From a bacterium (lineage in GTDB: Bacteria > Bacteroidota > Bacteroidia > Cytophagales > Cyclobacteriaceae), in contig JANSWY010000002.1 in NCBI GenBank assembly GCA_024743255.1, forward strand, positions 1 to 64,000: a DNA stretch of 64,000 nucleotides. The letters run 5' to 3'. The notes below the pieces were generated by a model, which searched no databases, was not told the DNA's origin, and saw only the letters and a list, made by a program, of their open reading frames with translations. Positions 19,293 through 28,057 of the stretch are shown one piece after another. Each line of letters starts with the position of its first letter. Positions within the stretch are counted from its first letter, which is position 1. A program made the position numbers and the translations under genes.

Positions 19293-19911
19293 TACTACCG
19301 GACATATTGAAACACAATCAACAAATGAATTCCTGAAAGGCCTGTGGAAAGATAACCCTGTATTTGTTCAGGTTCTCGGTATGTGTCCAGTGCTTGCAGT
19401 ATCAAATACGGCAATGAATGCTTTGGCAATGGGTGCGGCAACCGCCTTTGTATTATTGATGTCCAATATTCTTGTTTCAATACTACGAAATGTGATTCCA
19501 AAAGAAGTCCGTATTGCCTCATACATATTGATCATCGCAACCTTTGTTACCATCACCGACTATGCCATTCAGGCTATCAGTGTTGAATTACATAAGAGCC
19601 TTGGAGCCTTTATTTCTTTAATTGTGGTGAATTGTCTCATTCTGAGTAGAGCGGAAGCATTTGCATCTAAGAACTCAGTTCTTAAGTCGATTCAGGATGC
19701 ATTAGGTATGGGTTTAGGGTTTGTTTTTGCTCTGTTCTGTTTGGGAGCTGTTAGAGAGATTTTAGGTAATGGAAGCATTTTTGGAGCTGCCATTTTCCCT
19801 GACAACTTCCAACCTTGGATAGTAATGATATTACCAGCTGGTGGTTTTTTCACCTTGGCGTTGTGGCTCTTAATATTCAATGGTTTAAAAATGAAAAAAT
19901 CTAAGGCATGA
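19285..19911 (+). CDS. rnfE: Rnf complex subunit E
   Basis: A 208-aa multi-pass membrane protein of the NqrD/RnfE family with about six transmembrane segments. Characteristic segments are NPVFVQVLGMCPVLAVSN near the N-terminus and VVNCLILSRAEAFA in the middle; cysteines in these half-helices of paired E/A subunits are known to hold a shared intramembrane Fe-S centre. It overlaps rnfA by four bases (ATGA at 19908). Confidence 0.95.
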   Translation: MSNTTGHIETQSTNEFLKGLWKDNPVFVQVLGMCPVLAVSNTAMNALAMGAATAFVLLMSNILVSILRNVIPKEVRIASYILIIATFVTITDYAIQAISVELHKSLGAFISLIVVNCLILSRAEAFASKNSVLKSIQDALGMGLGFVFALFCLGAVREILGNGSIFGAAIFPDNFQPWIVMILPAGGFFTLALWLLIFNGLKMKKSKA

Positions 19912-20489
19912 GTGAAGAACCACTTTGGAATATTTTTATAAACGCAAGTTTGGTTAACAACTTTGTGTTAGCCTACTTTCTTGGTATTTGTCCGTTCCTG
20001 GGTGTTTCAGGTAAACTTGGCACTGCGACTAAAATGGGGGGCGCTGTAATGTTTGTGATGCTTATCAGTTCAATGTGTGCATTCGGAATTCATTTGCTGC
20101 TAGAAGCAATTGGAGCACCTTTTCTTCAGCTTATAAGCTATATCGTGGTGATTGCTTCTACCGTGCAGTTGGTTGAAATGTTTTTGAAGAAAATGAGTCC
20201 TGCCTTATTTAAAGCATTAGGAATCTTCCTTCCATTGATCACTACAAATTGCGCAATACTGGGATTAGCGTTATTTCAGACCAATAAAGGATATAACTTT
20301 TTGGAATGCTTAGTCTATGCATTAGGAGCAGGAACCGGCTTTACTCTTGCGCTCATTTTAATCGCAGGATTTCGGGAGCAGCTGGAATATGCAGATGTGC
20401 CAAAAGTTATCAAAGGAACAGTATTGACCTTAATTATTGCAGGTATACTTTCTCTATCGTTTATGGGCTTTTCAGGATTAGGAAATTGA
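19908..20489 (+). CDS. rnfA: Rnf complex subunit A
   Basis: A 193-aa six-helix membrane protein of the NqrE/RnfA family, the inverted-topology partner of RnfE. Matching half-helix motifs are FLGICPFLGVSGK and LITTNCAILGLAL, each with the conserved cysteine. Translation is coupled to rnfE through ATGA, and the Cys-rich small gene begins one base after its stop. Confidence 0.95.
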   Translation: MSEEPLWNIFINASLVNNFVLAYFLGICPFLGVSGKLGTATKMGGAVMFVMLISSMCAFGIHLLLEAIGAPFLQLISYIVVIASTVQLVEMFLKKMSPALFKALGIFLPLITTNCAILGLALFQTNKGYNFLECLVYALGAGTGFTLALILIAGFREQLEYADVPKVIKGTVLTLIIAGILSLSFMGFSGLGN

Positions 20490-20490
20490 C

Positions 20491-20685
20491 ATGATTATAA
20501 AACTGACCATAGGAATATTATCAATTATAATAATGATGAGTGCGTGGATCGGAGTTCAATCATTATGGCGAAAAGTGTTCTACGATAAAGATGCCGATGA
20601 AGATGTTCTTGCAAGAAGATCCGGATGCGGTGATTGTGGATGCTCTGTAGTGTGTTCAAAAAAGAAATTAGAAATTAATAAATAG
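20491..20685 (+). CDS. NqrM-like small Cys-rich membrane protein (DUF539-type)
   Basis: A 64-aa protein with one N-terminal membrane helix (about residues 5-24) and a cytoplasmic tail bearing four clustered cysteines (CGDCGC and VVC). This is the layout of NqrM, the small factor needed to mature Na+-NQR, probably by delivering iron to the intramembrane Cys site that NqrD/E and RnfE/A share. A FeoB-associated Cys-rich protein would look similar, but the position directly after rnfA favours an Rnf maturation role. Function is inferred from architecture and location. Confidence 0.75.
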   Translation: MIIKLTIGILSIIIMMSAWIGVQSLWRKVFYDKDADEDVLARRSGCGDCGCSVVCSKKKLEINK

Positions 20686-20692
20686 AATCATC

Positions 20693-21550
20693 ATGGCACA
20701 TTTAGATGACTATAGTACCGAAAATCAGTATCAAGCTGTAATTAAAAGGTCAGAAAGACTTACTCCGGAATCTACAGATGAAGTTCGGGAGTTACTGATT
20801 GAAATTGAAAACCCTGAATTTCATTGTGAGGTTGATCAAAGTGTTGGTGTTCTGATTGATACTGAAGGGGATTTTGGTAAGACGCAACATCACAGATTAT
20901 ACAGTGTGGCAGATATACCTGAAAAAGTTGCTGATAAGACTCAAATCAAAATGCTCGTAAAACGATGTAACTACATCGACGAATTCAGTGGAGAGTTGTA
21001 TGATGGAGTTGGTTCCAATTATCTCTGTGACAGACTAGTAGGAGAAAGTCTCACATTAACAGGGCCATTCCCTTTACCATTCAAAATTCCAGAAGACAGG
21101 TCTTCCAATTTGATATTGATTGGTTTAGGAACGGGTATTGCTCCATTTAGGGCTTTTATCAAACATATCTACCGAGAAACGGATGAATGGGAGGGACAGA
21201 TAAGATTGTTTTATGGAGCAAAAAGCGGATTGGAATTACTTTACCTCAACGATGTTGACGGAGATCTCACAAATTATTATGACAAGGAGACATTCCAGGC
21301 ATTTAGTGCCTTAAGCCCAAGACCTCACTGGAATGATCCCATTGCATTGGATCAAGCAATTGACTTAAGATCAGAAGAGATATTGCATTTGTTGTCTCAA
21401 CTCAATACATATGTATATGTAGTAGGTTATGAAGCAGTAAGGAAAATGCTGGACAGGCCGTTTTCTAAGATCCTAGGCTCTGAAGAGAAATGGAGAACCA
21501 GAAAAGCGGAATTGATTGCAGGAAAAAAATGGGCTGAAGTTATTTATTAA
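20693..21550 (+). CDS. Plant-type ferredoxin-NADP(+) reductase-like flavoprotein
   Basis: A 285-aa FNR-fold protein. It has the FAD-binding motif RLYSVA (about residues 69-74), the pyrophosphate/NADP region GLGTGIAPFRAF, and a C-terminus ending KKWAEVIY. A terminal aromatic residue that stacks on the flavin is typical of plant-type FNR, which fits the Tyr at the very end. There is no ferredoxin or Fe-S domain of its own. It lies within the rnf operon, before rnfB, which is not part of a standard rnf set. It could exchange electrons between ferredoxin (from PFOR) and NADP(H), or serve RnfB; the partner is inference. Confidence 0.82.
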   Translation: MAHLDDYSTENQYQAVIKRSERLTPESTDEVRELLIEIENPEFHCEVDQSVGVLIDTEGDFGKTQHHRLYSVADIPEKVADKTQIKMLVKRCNYIDEFSGELYDGVGSNYLCDRLVGESLTLTGPFPLPFKIPEDRSSNLILIGLGTGIAPFRAFIKHIYRETDEWEGQIRLFYGAKSGLELLYLNDVDGDLTNYYDKETFQAFSALSPRPHWNDPIALDQAIDLRSEEILHLLSQLNTYVYVVGYEAVRKMLDRPFSKILGSEEKWRTRKAELIAGKKWAEVIY

Positions 21551-21554
21551 GAAA

Positions 21555-22418
21555 GTGACAATTCTAATAGCAATAGCGGCATTAGGTGGGATAACACTAG
21601 TCCTGGCAATCGTTTTGGCAGTTGCTAATCGAAAACTCTATGTCTATGAGGATCCAAGAATTGATATAGTAGAAGATATGTTACCTCATGCCAATTGTGG
21701 AGCTTGTGGCTACCCTGGCTGTAAACCCTTCGCTGAAGCATTGACCAAAGGTGAAACTAATCCCGGGAAATGTACGGTAAGTTCTGAAGCTGGAATTGAT
21801 CAAATTGCTAACTATCTGGGTCTAACAGCAGAAAGAGAAGACAAAAAAGTGGCTCGCTTGGCATGTGCCGGAGGAAGTAATGTAGCCAGGAAGCGAGCTA
21901 AGTATGAAGGAATAAAATCCTGTCAGGCTGCTTCTTTGATTTCTGGTGGGGGCAAGGGATGTTTTTGGGGATGTCTTGGCTTTGGTGATTGTGAGACGGT
22001 TTGCGATTTTGATGCAATCTCTATGGATCAACATGGACTTCCAGTTGTAGATGAAGATAAATGCACTGCTTGTGGAGATTGTGTTGAAGTATGCCCAAAA
22101 GATTTGTTTTCGCTTCAGTATCAAAAGCATCAATTATTAGTCGCTTGTAAAAATCTAGAAGTTGGAGATGAAATATTGGAAGAATGCGAGGTGGCCTGCA
22201 CAGCCTGTGGAAAGTGTGCCATGGACGCACCAAAAGGTATGATCAATATCGAAAGCAATCTGGCAGTTATAGATTATTCCAATTATACTAACAGTCAAGT
22301 TCCAATAGAAAGATGCCCCACAGGCGCCATAGTCTGGCAAGACAATGGGTTTATGCTGAGAGGCACTTCTCACAAAAGTATTATACGTAAAGAAAGTAGA
22401 CCATTAGGTAGTTCCTAA
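21555..22418 (+). CDS. rnfB: Rnf complex subunit B
   Basis: The ferredoxin-accepting subunit. An N-terminal membrane helix is followed by the NCGACGYPGC...GKC cluster-binding domain, then several ferredoxin-like motifs (including CTACGDCVEVCPKD and CTACGKCAMDAP...CP). I choose GTG 21555, four bases after the FNR stop, because the protein then begins directly with the membrane helix as RnfB proteins do. An ATG at 21516 in the same frame would add 13 polar residues and overlap the FNR gene by 35 bases. rnfB normally heads rnf operons; here it closes one. Its stop lies one base from the stop of the convergent hydrolase gene, leaving no room for a terminator between them. Confidence 0.93.
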   Translation: MTILIAIAALGGITLVLAIVLAVANRKLYVYEDPRIDIVEDMLPHANCGACGYPGCKPFAEALTKGETNPGKCTVSSEAGIDQIANYLGLTAEREDKKVARLACAGGSNVARKRAKYEGIKSCQAASLISGGGKGCFWGCLGFGDCETVCDFDAISMDQHGLPVVDEDKCTACGDCVEVCPKDLFSLQYQKHQLLVACKNLEVGDEILEECEVACTACGKCAMDAPKGMINIESNLAVIDYSNYTNSQVPIERCPTGAIVWQDNGFMLRGTSHKSIIRKESRPLGSS

Positions 22419-22419
22419 T

Positions 22420-23775
22420 TCAGTCCTGCAATACCATCTCTAACCAACTACCAATAATGATAAGAGCTCTTTCTGAAAAAGAATTCTCATTTGTTGAATA
22501 CAATAATGGCGACCCATCTTTGGCGTCTTGAAATACATGATTGACATCTCTTAATTTTACAATTGAGTATTCATCATTACCTCCGAGTTGTAAGTTTTTT
22601 GATATCCCATTTAAGTTTTTATCAGGTGATACAAATGGATCTTGACTTCCGTGCATTGCAAGAAAAGGACAGTTTAAACTCTGCAGTATTGGAGCAGGAT
22701 CATAGTTGATTTGAAATTTGTACCAAGGTGAGTCAAATAGAGCTATCTGATCATCAATTGATTTCGGTAACATGAAGGACTTTGAAGGAGATTGTGTCAG
22801 AAGTGTTCTTAATTTTTGTAGTCGTACTGATTTTTCAGATTCGGTTTTCAATATTTGAATTAATTCATTGGTTCTGCTTCTGGAACCGCCAAAAGATTCT
22901 GTTTGGTCCAATATCACATCAGAACCAGGAATTCCTATCCCACCTAATGTAACAATAAAAGCAGCTTCCTTATTTATTGAAGCAGCCAAGGGCCCAACGA
23001 GCGATCCTTCACTATTTCCGATGAATCCAATTTTCAGAGAGTCTATACGCTGATGAGATTTGAGAAAATTAAAACCTGCTAACGCATCATATGCAAAATT
23101 TTCAATAGTTGAACTAAATAAATCACCAGAACTCCCTCCAATTCCACGATCGTCAGCTCTTAATACAGCTATTCCTCTTTTCGTTAGATAATCAGCCAGT
23201 ACCTTGTAAGGCTTGTGCTGTGGAGCTCCGTGAGATTGATCTCTGTCGTTTAATCCAGCAACTGTAAGAAGGATAGCTGCTGGAAATGGCCCTTGACCCT
23301 TAGGTATTGTAATCGTACCTACAAGCACCACATTATCTCTATCATTGGTGTATTTCACTTCAATCTCATCATATGAATATGGAGGCAGGGGAGTTTGGAC
23401 TCTTGATTGCAGAACAATATCGGGTTTATGATCAACCCTATAAAAGTTTAATGGCAATTTGTAAGGCCCTTGAACCCATTGACCTAATAAGTTGTCAGAG
23501 TCTAATTTTCCTTTCCATTTCCCCCCGGCTAGTAGAACGGTAAAACCTAGACTATCTCCATCAGTTTCTATTTTACTTAGGGCTAATCCTTTAAACTGCT
23601 GAGTGGCACTACTCATACTTCCTTCAAGGATATCATCTTTGGTTACTAATTCAACCAGTATATCCATTTCTTTCCCCTGAAAGGTCAAACTTCCTGACCA
23701 GTTACCTACAAACCTCTCATCTTGAGCAAAACATAAATTGTTAATCAATAGAAATATCAGAACTATTCTTTTCAT
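22420..23775 (-). CDS. Secreted alpha/beta hydrolase
   Basis: A 451-aa protein with a signal peptide (MKRIVLIFLLINNLCFAQ). A beta-rich N-terminal domain of about 115 residues is followed by an alpha/beta-hydrolase domain. The nucleophile elbow is GNSEGS; the acid is probably in HGSQDPF and the catalytic His in VNHVFQD. The oxyanion region reads TVAGLNDRDQS. Such proteins are esterases or peptidases of the dienelactone/S9-like group with unassigned substrates. It lies 69 bases downstream of an AraC-type regulator on the same strand and converges on rnfB. Confidence 0.88.
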   Translation of the reverse strand: MKRIVLIFLLINNLCFAQDERFVGNWSGSLTFQGKEMDILVELVTKDDILEGSMSSATQQFKGLALSKIETDGDSLGFTVLLAGGKWKGKLDSDNLLGQWVQGPYKLPLNFYRVDHKPDIVLQSRVQTPLPPYSYDEIEVKYTNDRDNVVLVGTITIPKGQGPFPAAILLTVAGLNDRDQSHGAPQHKPYKVLADYLTKRGIAVLRADDRGIGGSSGDLFSSTIENFAYDALAGFNFLKSHQRIDSLKIGFIGNSEGSLVGPLAASINKEAAFIVTLGGIGIPGSDVILDQTESFGGSRSRTNELIQILKTESEKSVRLQKLRTLLTQSPSKSFMLPKSIDDQIALFDSPWYKFQINYDPAPILQSLNCPFLAMHGSQDPFVSPDKNLNGISKNLQLGGNDEYSIVKLRDVNHVFQDAKDGSPLLYSTNENSFSERALIIIGSWLEMVLQD

Positions 23776-23844
23776 GAGTTTTTGATTACAAATGACTCAA
23801 GAACGGTAATCTAATTCGTCCTGAAACATGTATTTGGACCTAAT

Positions 23845-24957
23845 TTATGATTTGAGAGATTTTTTGTACTGAGAAGGCGTAAGACCTGTGACCTTTTTAA
23901 ATACCATGTTGAATGCTGACTTACTTTGAAAACCAGCATCCATTGCTAATCCTAATAGACTCATATGTTCTAAGTTGGTATCAGTGCATTTCTGTTTAAA
24001 CTCTTCCACTCTGTATTCATTTACAAAGTCCGTGAAGCTTTTTGATAATTGCTGATTAATTGCTTGTGAAATTGACCTTTCACTAATATTCGATTCCTTG
24101 GCCAGTAACCCGATTGTGAGTTTTGGATTTAGATAAGGCTTTTGTTTTAGCATATAATCCCGGAGATTATTTAATATATCAGTAGTGTTTTCTTCAGTTA
24201 AATCGGAATAATGATATTTCCTTTTTGAATCTTCGAAAATTAGTTTCTGCTTTCGAAGCAAAATTAGTGCACCATAATAGATGTAAATAATGGATATCGC
24301 TCCTCCAATATATGCTGTAATAGGATAGAGGCTTATAACAAGAACGATCAGGAAGAGCCTCAATAGAGCGAATACTTCAATAGCAAGTATTGCCATCCAA
24401 AGTCTCGTTAACCACTTTGTTAACTCCATAGAAAGTAATGTTTTCGAGGAGTTTATTGATCTGAAACTGCAGAATAGATAAATAATGAAGTACAGGTTTG
24501 CTCCTGCAATAAATGCTATGGCCCAATATGAAATTTGATTGCTTGGTAACTTCGAAATATCACTATATATCGATTCAAGATATTCAATTTTAAAAGCCGT
24601 TGATTTAGATTGATAGACTATGACAACATAAACCATATACAATGTGAATGGAATAAAGTGAGTCCAAAACCTTGGTTTCTTGAAGTTGATTGGTCTAATC
24701 CAACTTTGGATATAAAAGTAAAGTGCTGGTCCAAACAGTAGATTAAATGGTTGACTCCATAATGCTAAATGGGGATAGGAGAGTGCCCTTTTTGAAAGCA
24801 AAAGTGCCATGTCAAAAAGCTGCAATGAAAATGAGATAAATAGGAGCGCAAGAAAAATGTTATGTTTTCTGCCCTGTTTATTTAAGCTGAGCACAAAGAA
24901 TAGGAACATACCCTGACCAAAGGCTACAATCAAGATTGTAAATACAACTTCGTGCAT
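23845..24957 (-). CDS. AraC-family regulator with membrane N-terminal half
   Basis: 370 aa with about seven hydrophobic segments in the first 245 residues. A C-terminal AraC-type DNA-binding domain follows (IGLLAKESNISERSISQAIN and LGLAMDAGFQSKSAFNMVFKKVTGLTPSQYKK). It lies between an AI-2E-type transporter (15 bases upstream) and the secreted hydrolase downstream, all on the minus strand. It is the likely regulator of one or both; the signal is unknown. Confidence 0.9.
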   Translation of the reverse strand: MHEVVFTILIVAFGQGMFLFFVLSLNKQGRKHNIFLALLFISFSLQLFDMALLLSKRALSYPHLALWSQPFNLLFGPALYFYIQSWIRPINFKKPRFWTHFIPFTLYMVYVVIVYQSKSTAFKIEYLESIYSDISKLPSNQISYWAIAFIAGANLYFIIYLFCSFRSINSSKTLLSMELTKWLTRLWMAILAIEVFALLRLFLIVLVISLYPITAYIGGAISIIYIYYGALILLRKQKLIFEDSKRKYHYSDLTEENTTDILNNLRDYMLKQKPYLNPKLTIGLLAKESNISERSISQAINQQLSKSFTDFVNEYRVEEFKQKCTDTNLEHMSLLGLAMDAGFQSKSAFNMVFKKVTGLTPSQYKKSLKS

Positions 24958-24972
24958 AACTAGATATGATCT

Positions 24973-26085
24973 TTACTCAATCGGCACAGGAACTTCATTG
25001 GTTTCTTCTTCATCAGTGTTCAGCATATTTAGGTTTCCTTTCTCAGAGAGCATAATAGCAATAAACCTTAAGCTAGGAATCTCTTCACAAACAACAATGA
25101 TCATTACTGTAATAGGCACACTAAGTATAGCACCCATAATACCCCAAATTGCTCCCCAAAGAGTTAAAGATACAATTACAACTAAAGAACTAATGTTCAG
25201 TGAATTTCCCATCAATTTTGGTTCTACAATATTTCCCACAATTACTTGAATCAAACCTACTATTGCCAGGATATAAAGAAAAGGTGCAAATTCCCCGAAT
25301 TGAAGAATTGCAAAAACTGCTGGAAATACAGTTGCAATTAAGGAACCGATTGTAGGTATGTAATTCAATACGAATATGATCATAGCCCAGAAAATAGCGC
25401 CATCCAATCCGATAATCAAGAATACAAAATAACTAAGCAACCCGGTAAGGAAGCTAACCAATGTCTTCAATGAAAGGTATCTGCTTATGTTCTTGTCCAT
25501 TTTCTGGAACAGCATGGTCATTCGATTAACCTTATCTTCTGATTTGTACAGAGCGACTATTTTGTGATGAAAGATCCCTTCTTCAATTAACAGAAACAAC
25601 AAATAGATTAGAATCAAAAACATGTCTCCAAACAATGATGAAACAGTATCAGCTGCACTGGAGAAAATACCTCCAAAATCGATCTCAGAAGATAGGCCTT
25701 GTACTTGCTCCATTACATCTAATCCAACCATAGAGCTCAGTTTGAACATTGCTATTTCAAAATTGATCTGGTATTCTTCAAGATTCTCAGTCATTTGACT
25801 CATACTGATCAATAGTAGCTCAATAACCAAAACTAGTACTGCACAGATTACAATAAATGCAATGATACTCTGTAACCATATCGGGAAGTACTTCTTCATG
25901 AAAGGAACCATTTGAATGTTTTCCCTCAATTCATGAATGATAAACCAAACTATTAGAGCAATAACAAAAGGGATTATATAGGCTTCAGCTACAATGAAGA
26001 TTACAAAAATTGCGATTATAGTGACAAGTGAATAAGCCACCTTGGCAATAGTTAATTCTGGTAACAGAGATTTTTCTGTAGACAT
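24973..26085 (-). CDS. AI-2E family transporter (PerM/TqsA-like)
   Basis: A 370-aa multi-pass membrane protein with roughly eight transmembrane segments. The family-typical motifs are FVLNYIPTIGSLIATVFP in the middle and LTLWGAIWGIMGAILSVP near the C-terminus. The family includes an autoinducer-2 exporter but also Na+/H+ antiporters and many uncharacterised members, so substrate should not be assumed. It is divergent from the desaturase operon, sharing the 137-base control region 26086-26222. Confidence 0.9.
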   Translation of the reverse strand: MSTEKSLLPELTIAKVAYSLVTIIAIFVIFIVAEAYIIPFVIALIVWFIIHELRENIQMVPFMKKYFPIWLQSIIAFIVICAVLVLVIELLLISMSQMTENLEEYQINFEIAMFKLSSMVGLDVMEQVQGLSSEIDFGGIFSSAADTVSSLFGDMFLILIYLLFLLIEEGIFHHKIVALYKSEDKVNRMTMLFQKMDKNISRYLSLKTLVSFLTGLLSYFVFLIIGLDGAIFWAMIIFVLNYIPTIGSLIATVFPAVFAILQFGEFAPFLYILAIVGLIQVIVGNIVEPKLMGNSLNISSLVVIVSLTLWGAIWGIMGAILSVPITVMIIVVCEEIPSLRFIAIMLSEKGNLNMLNTDEEETNEVPVPIE

Positions 26086-26190
26086 GTGTGTTTCGTAGTT
26101 AGTAGTACTGGTGTTTTCGAAAGATATGAAATTATTTTAAAATCAATAGAGAATAATTCAGTTTCAATTCAACAATTTTAAAATTCACTA

Positions 26191-26222
26191 AATCGAACTA
26201 TATTTACATAAATAGTTCGATT
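26191..26222. promoter_or_regulatory. Perfect 11+11 bp inverted repeat, probable TetR operator
   Basis: AATCGAACTAT (26191-26201) and its exact complement ATAGTTCGATT (26212-26222) flank a 10-base AT-rich centre. The right arm ends one base before the ATG at 26223. The operon it precedes encodes a TetR repressor (29658), so this is the obvious candidate autoregulatory operator; the match is inference from position and symmetry. Its closeness to the ATG implies a very short or absent 5' leader, or repression by blocking early elongation. Confidence 0.75.
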
Positions 26223-28052
26223 ATGAAAAGTCTTGATTCTAAGTATACAGCGATAATTGCATTTCCTACTATTATTTTATTCGCACTTCTGGCTATTGGA
26301 TATGTGTTGTTGGTGTGGTTATACGTTCATCAGACCATATCCACAGCCTGGATAATTGGAGTAGGGGCCTTCTTAGCATATGGAATGTTCACAATAGCAC
26401 ATGAGGCTTCACATGGTAATATATCTGGAGGAAATGAGAAATACCTGACTCTTGAATTGACACTGGGCTGGTTGTCTTCATTAATGCTGTTTTTTCCTTA
26501 TCCTGCATTTAAAGTAATCCATTTGGAACATCATGCTCACACAAATGATCCGGAAAAAGATCCAGATGGTTATGTAAATGGTAAGTCTTTTATGTCTACA
26601 CTATTTAGATGCATAACATTAGTATTTCATTACTATTACAGAGCGCTTAGAAAAGATGGAGATGATATTCCTGCAATGAAAAAAACTAAGAGAGGTAGTC
26701 AACTATTCATTGCCTTAATCACATCAATATCACTTTCATTTGTTATGACAGATCAAATCGAACTATTTCTATATGTATTTTTGATTCCTGCTTTGATAGC
26801 GGCTCCATTTCTAGCATTCTCATTTGATTGGTTACCACATTATCCGCATCACAATTTACACCCACAATACAATACCAGAATTGTCACTGTTCCAGGACTA
26901 GAGTTTCTGTCATTCTTTCAGAGCTACCATCTTGTGCATCATTTATATCCCAGAGTTCCATTCTACAAGTACAAAGCAAAATTTCTGGCAGTGGAGAATG
27001 AGTTGCTACAATTGAATTCTCCTGTTGAAGGATTTAGAAACGATGATCTTAGATTATTTCAAAAGGAAAATACATACGTGGATTTACTAGCAGGGGACAC
27101 GTGGAATTATGCATTGGAAGTAGATGAGATCAAGGACCTGACTCACGATTCAAAGTATATTAAGTTCAAAAAAGTAGGAGGTATACCTTTTAAATTCAAA
27201 GCAGGGCAATATGTTGTAATTAGCCTGAATATTGATAATCAAAAAATAAGCAGGTGCTATTCTATCTGCGAAAACCCAGATCATGGAGAATTGGCAATAG
27301 CTGTAAAGAGAGTGCCTAGTGGTAAGCTATCAAATAAATTGTTAGACAACATAAAAGTAGGAATGAAGGTCAATGTGTCAGGACCTTTTGGGGAATTTCA
27401 ATTACTGAATGAAACACAACATACATTCATTGCTGGAGGAAGTGGAATTACTCCGATAATTTCTATGATTTCACAAGCCTTGGAAAATGGAATGTCCAAT
27501 GTATCTCTTGTATATGGTTGTAAGTCTAAGGATGATGTAATGTTCAATGATGAATTAATTAAATTAACTAACCGATATCCGGAACAATTCAAACTATACC
27601 TGACATTTGAAAACTTAACTATCGATAAACAAAGAGAATATCTATCAAACATTGATAAGGGTGCTTTCTATTTGTGTGGACCAGAACCAATGATGAATGC
27701 GTCTAGAACATTACTTGTTGAAAAAGGAATTGCATCAAAACAGATTGCAAGTGAAGAATTTGTTCAACCAACAGAGAAGCCATTTGGACTAGAGCACAAA
27801 ATTCAAACCAATAATTTCAACTACAAGGGATTTCAGAATGAAACGATACTATCAGCTGCACTAAGACAAAATCAACCTCTTCCGTATGCCTGTGCATCTG
27901 GACAATGTGGAACTTGCAAAGCTAAACTAATAGAGGGTGAAGTAGAATGGAAAAAGACTTCTCCACCTGCAATCCTTGAAAATGAGAAGGATGCAGGTTA
28001 TATTCTGACATGTATGTGCCAACCTAAAACTGATATCTCCATTAAATTCTAA
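26223..28052 (+). CDS. Fatty acid desaturase fused to ferredoxin reductase and [2Fe-2S] ferredoxin
   Basis: A three-part, 609-aa protein. The membrane desaturase domain (about 1-290) has hydrophobic helices and three histidine boxes: H60-EAS-H64, H100-LE-H103-H104 and H236-LV-H239-H240. A flavin/NAD(P)H reductase domain follows (about 295-510; CYSIC for FAD, GGSGITPIISM for nucleotide). The C-terminal plant-type ferredoxin (about 525-609) has CASGQCGTC plus a later Cys (LTCMC). It therefore carries its own electron chain from NAD(P)H to the di-iron site. Desaturation or hydroxylation of a lipid-like substrate is expected; which one is not known. It is the first gene of an operon with a GMC oxidoreductase and TetR, behind a palindromic operator. 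Confidence 0.92.
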   Translation: MKSLDSKYTAIIAFPTIILFALLAIGYVLLVWLYVHQTISTAWIIGVGAFLAYGMFTIAHEASHGNISGGNEKYLTLELTLGWLSSLMLFFPYPAFKVIHLEHHAHTNDPEKDPDGYVNGKSFMSTLFRCITLVFHYYYRALRKDGDDIPAMKKTKRGSQLFIALITSISLSFVMTDQIELFLYVFLIPALIAAPFLAFSFDWLPHYPHHNLHPQYNTRIVTVPGLEFLSFFQSYHLVHHLYPRVPFYKYKAKFLAVENELLQLNSPVEGFRNDDLRLFQKENTYVDLLAGDTWNYALEVDEIKDLTHDSKYIKFKKVGGIPFKFKAGQYVVISLNIDNQKISRCYSICENPDHGELAIAVKRVPSGKLSNKLLDNIKVGMKVNVSGPFGEFQLLNETQHTFIAGGSGITPIISMISQALENGMSNVSLVYGCKSKDDVMFNDELIKLTNRYPEQFKLYLTFENLTIDKQREYLSNIDKGAFYLCGPEPMMNASRTLLVEKGIASKQIASEEFVQPTEKPFGLEHKIQTNNFNYKGFQNETILSAALRQNQPLPYACASGQCGTCKAKLIEGEVEWKKTSPPAILENEKDAGYILTCMCQPKTDISIKF

Positions 28053-28057
28053 AAGGA

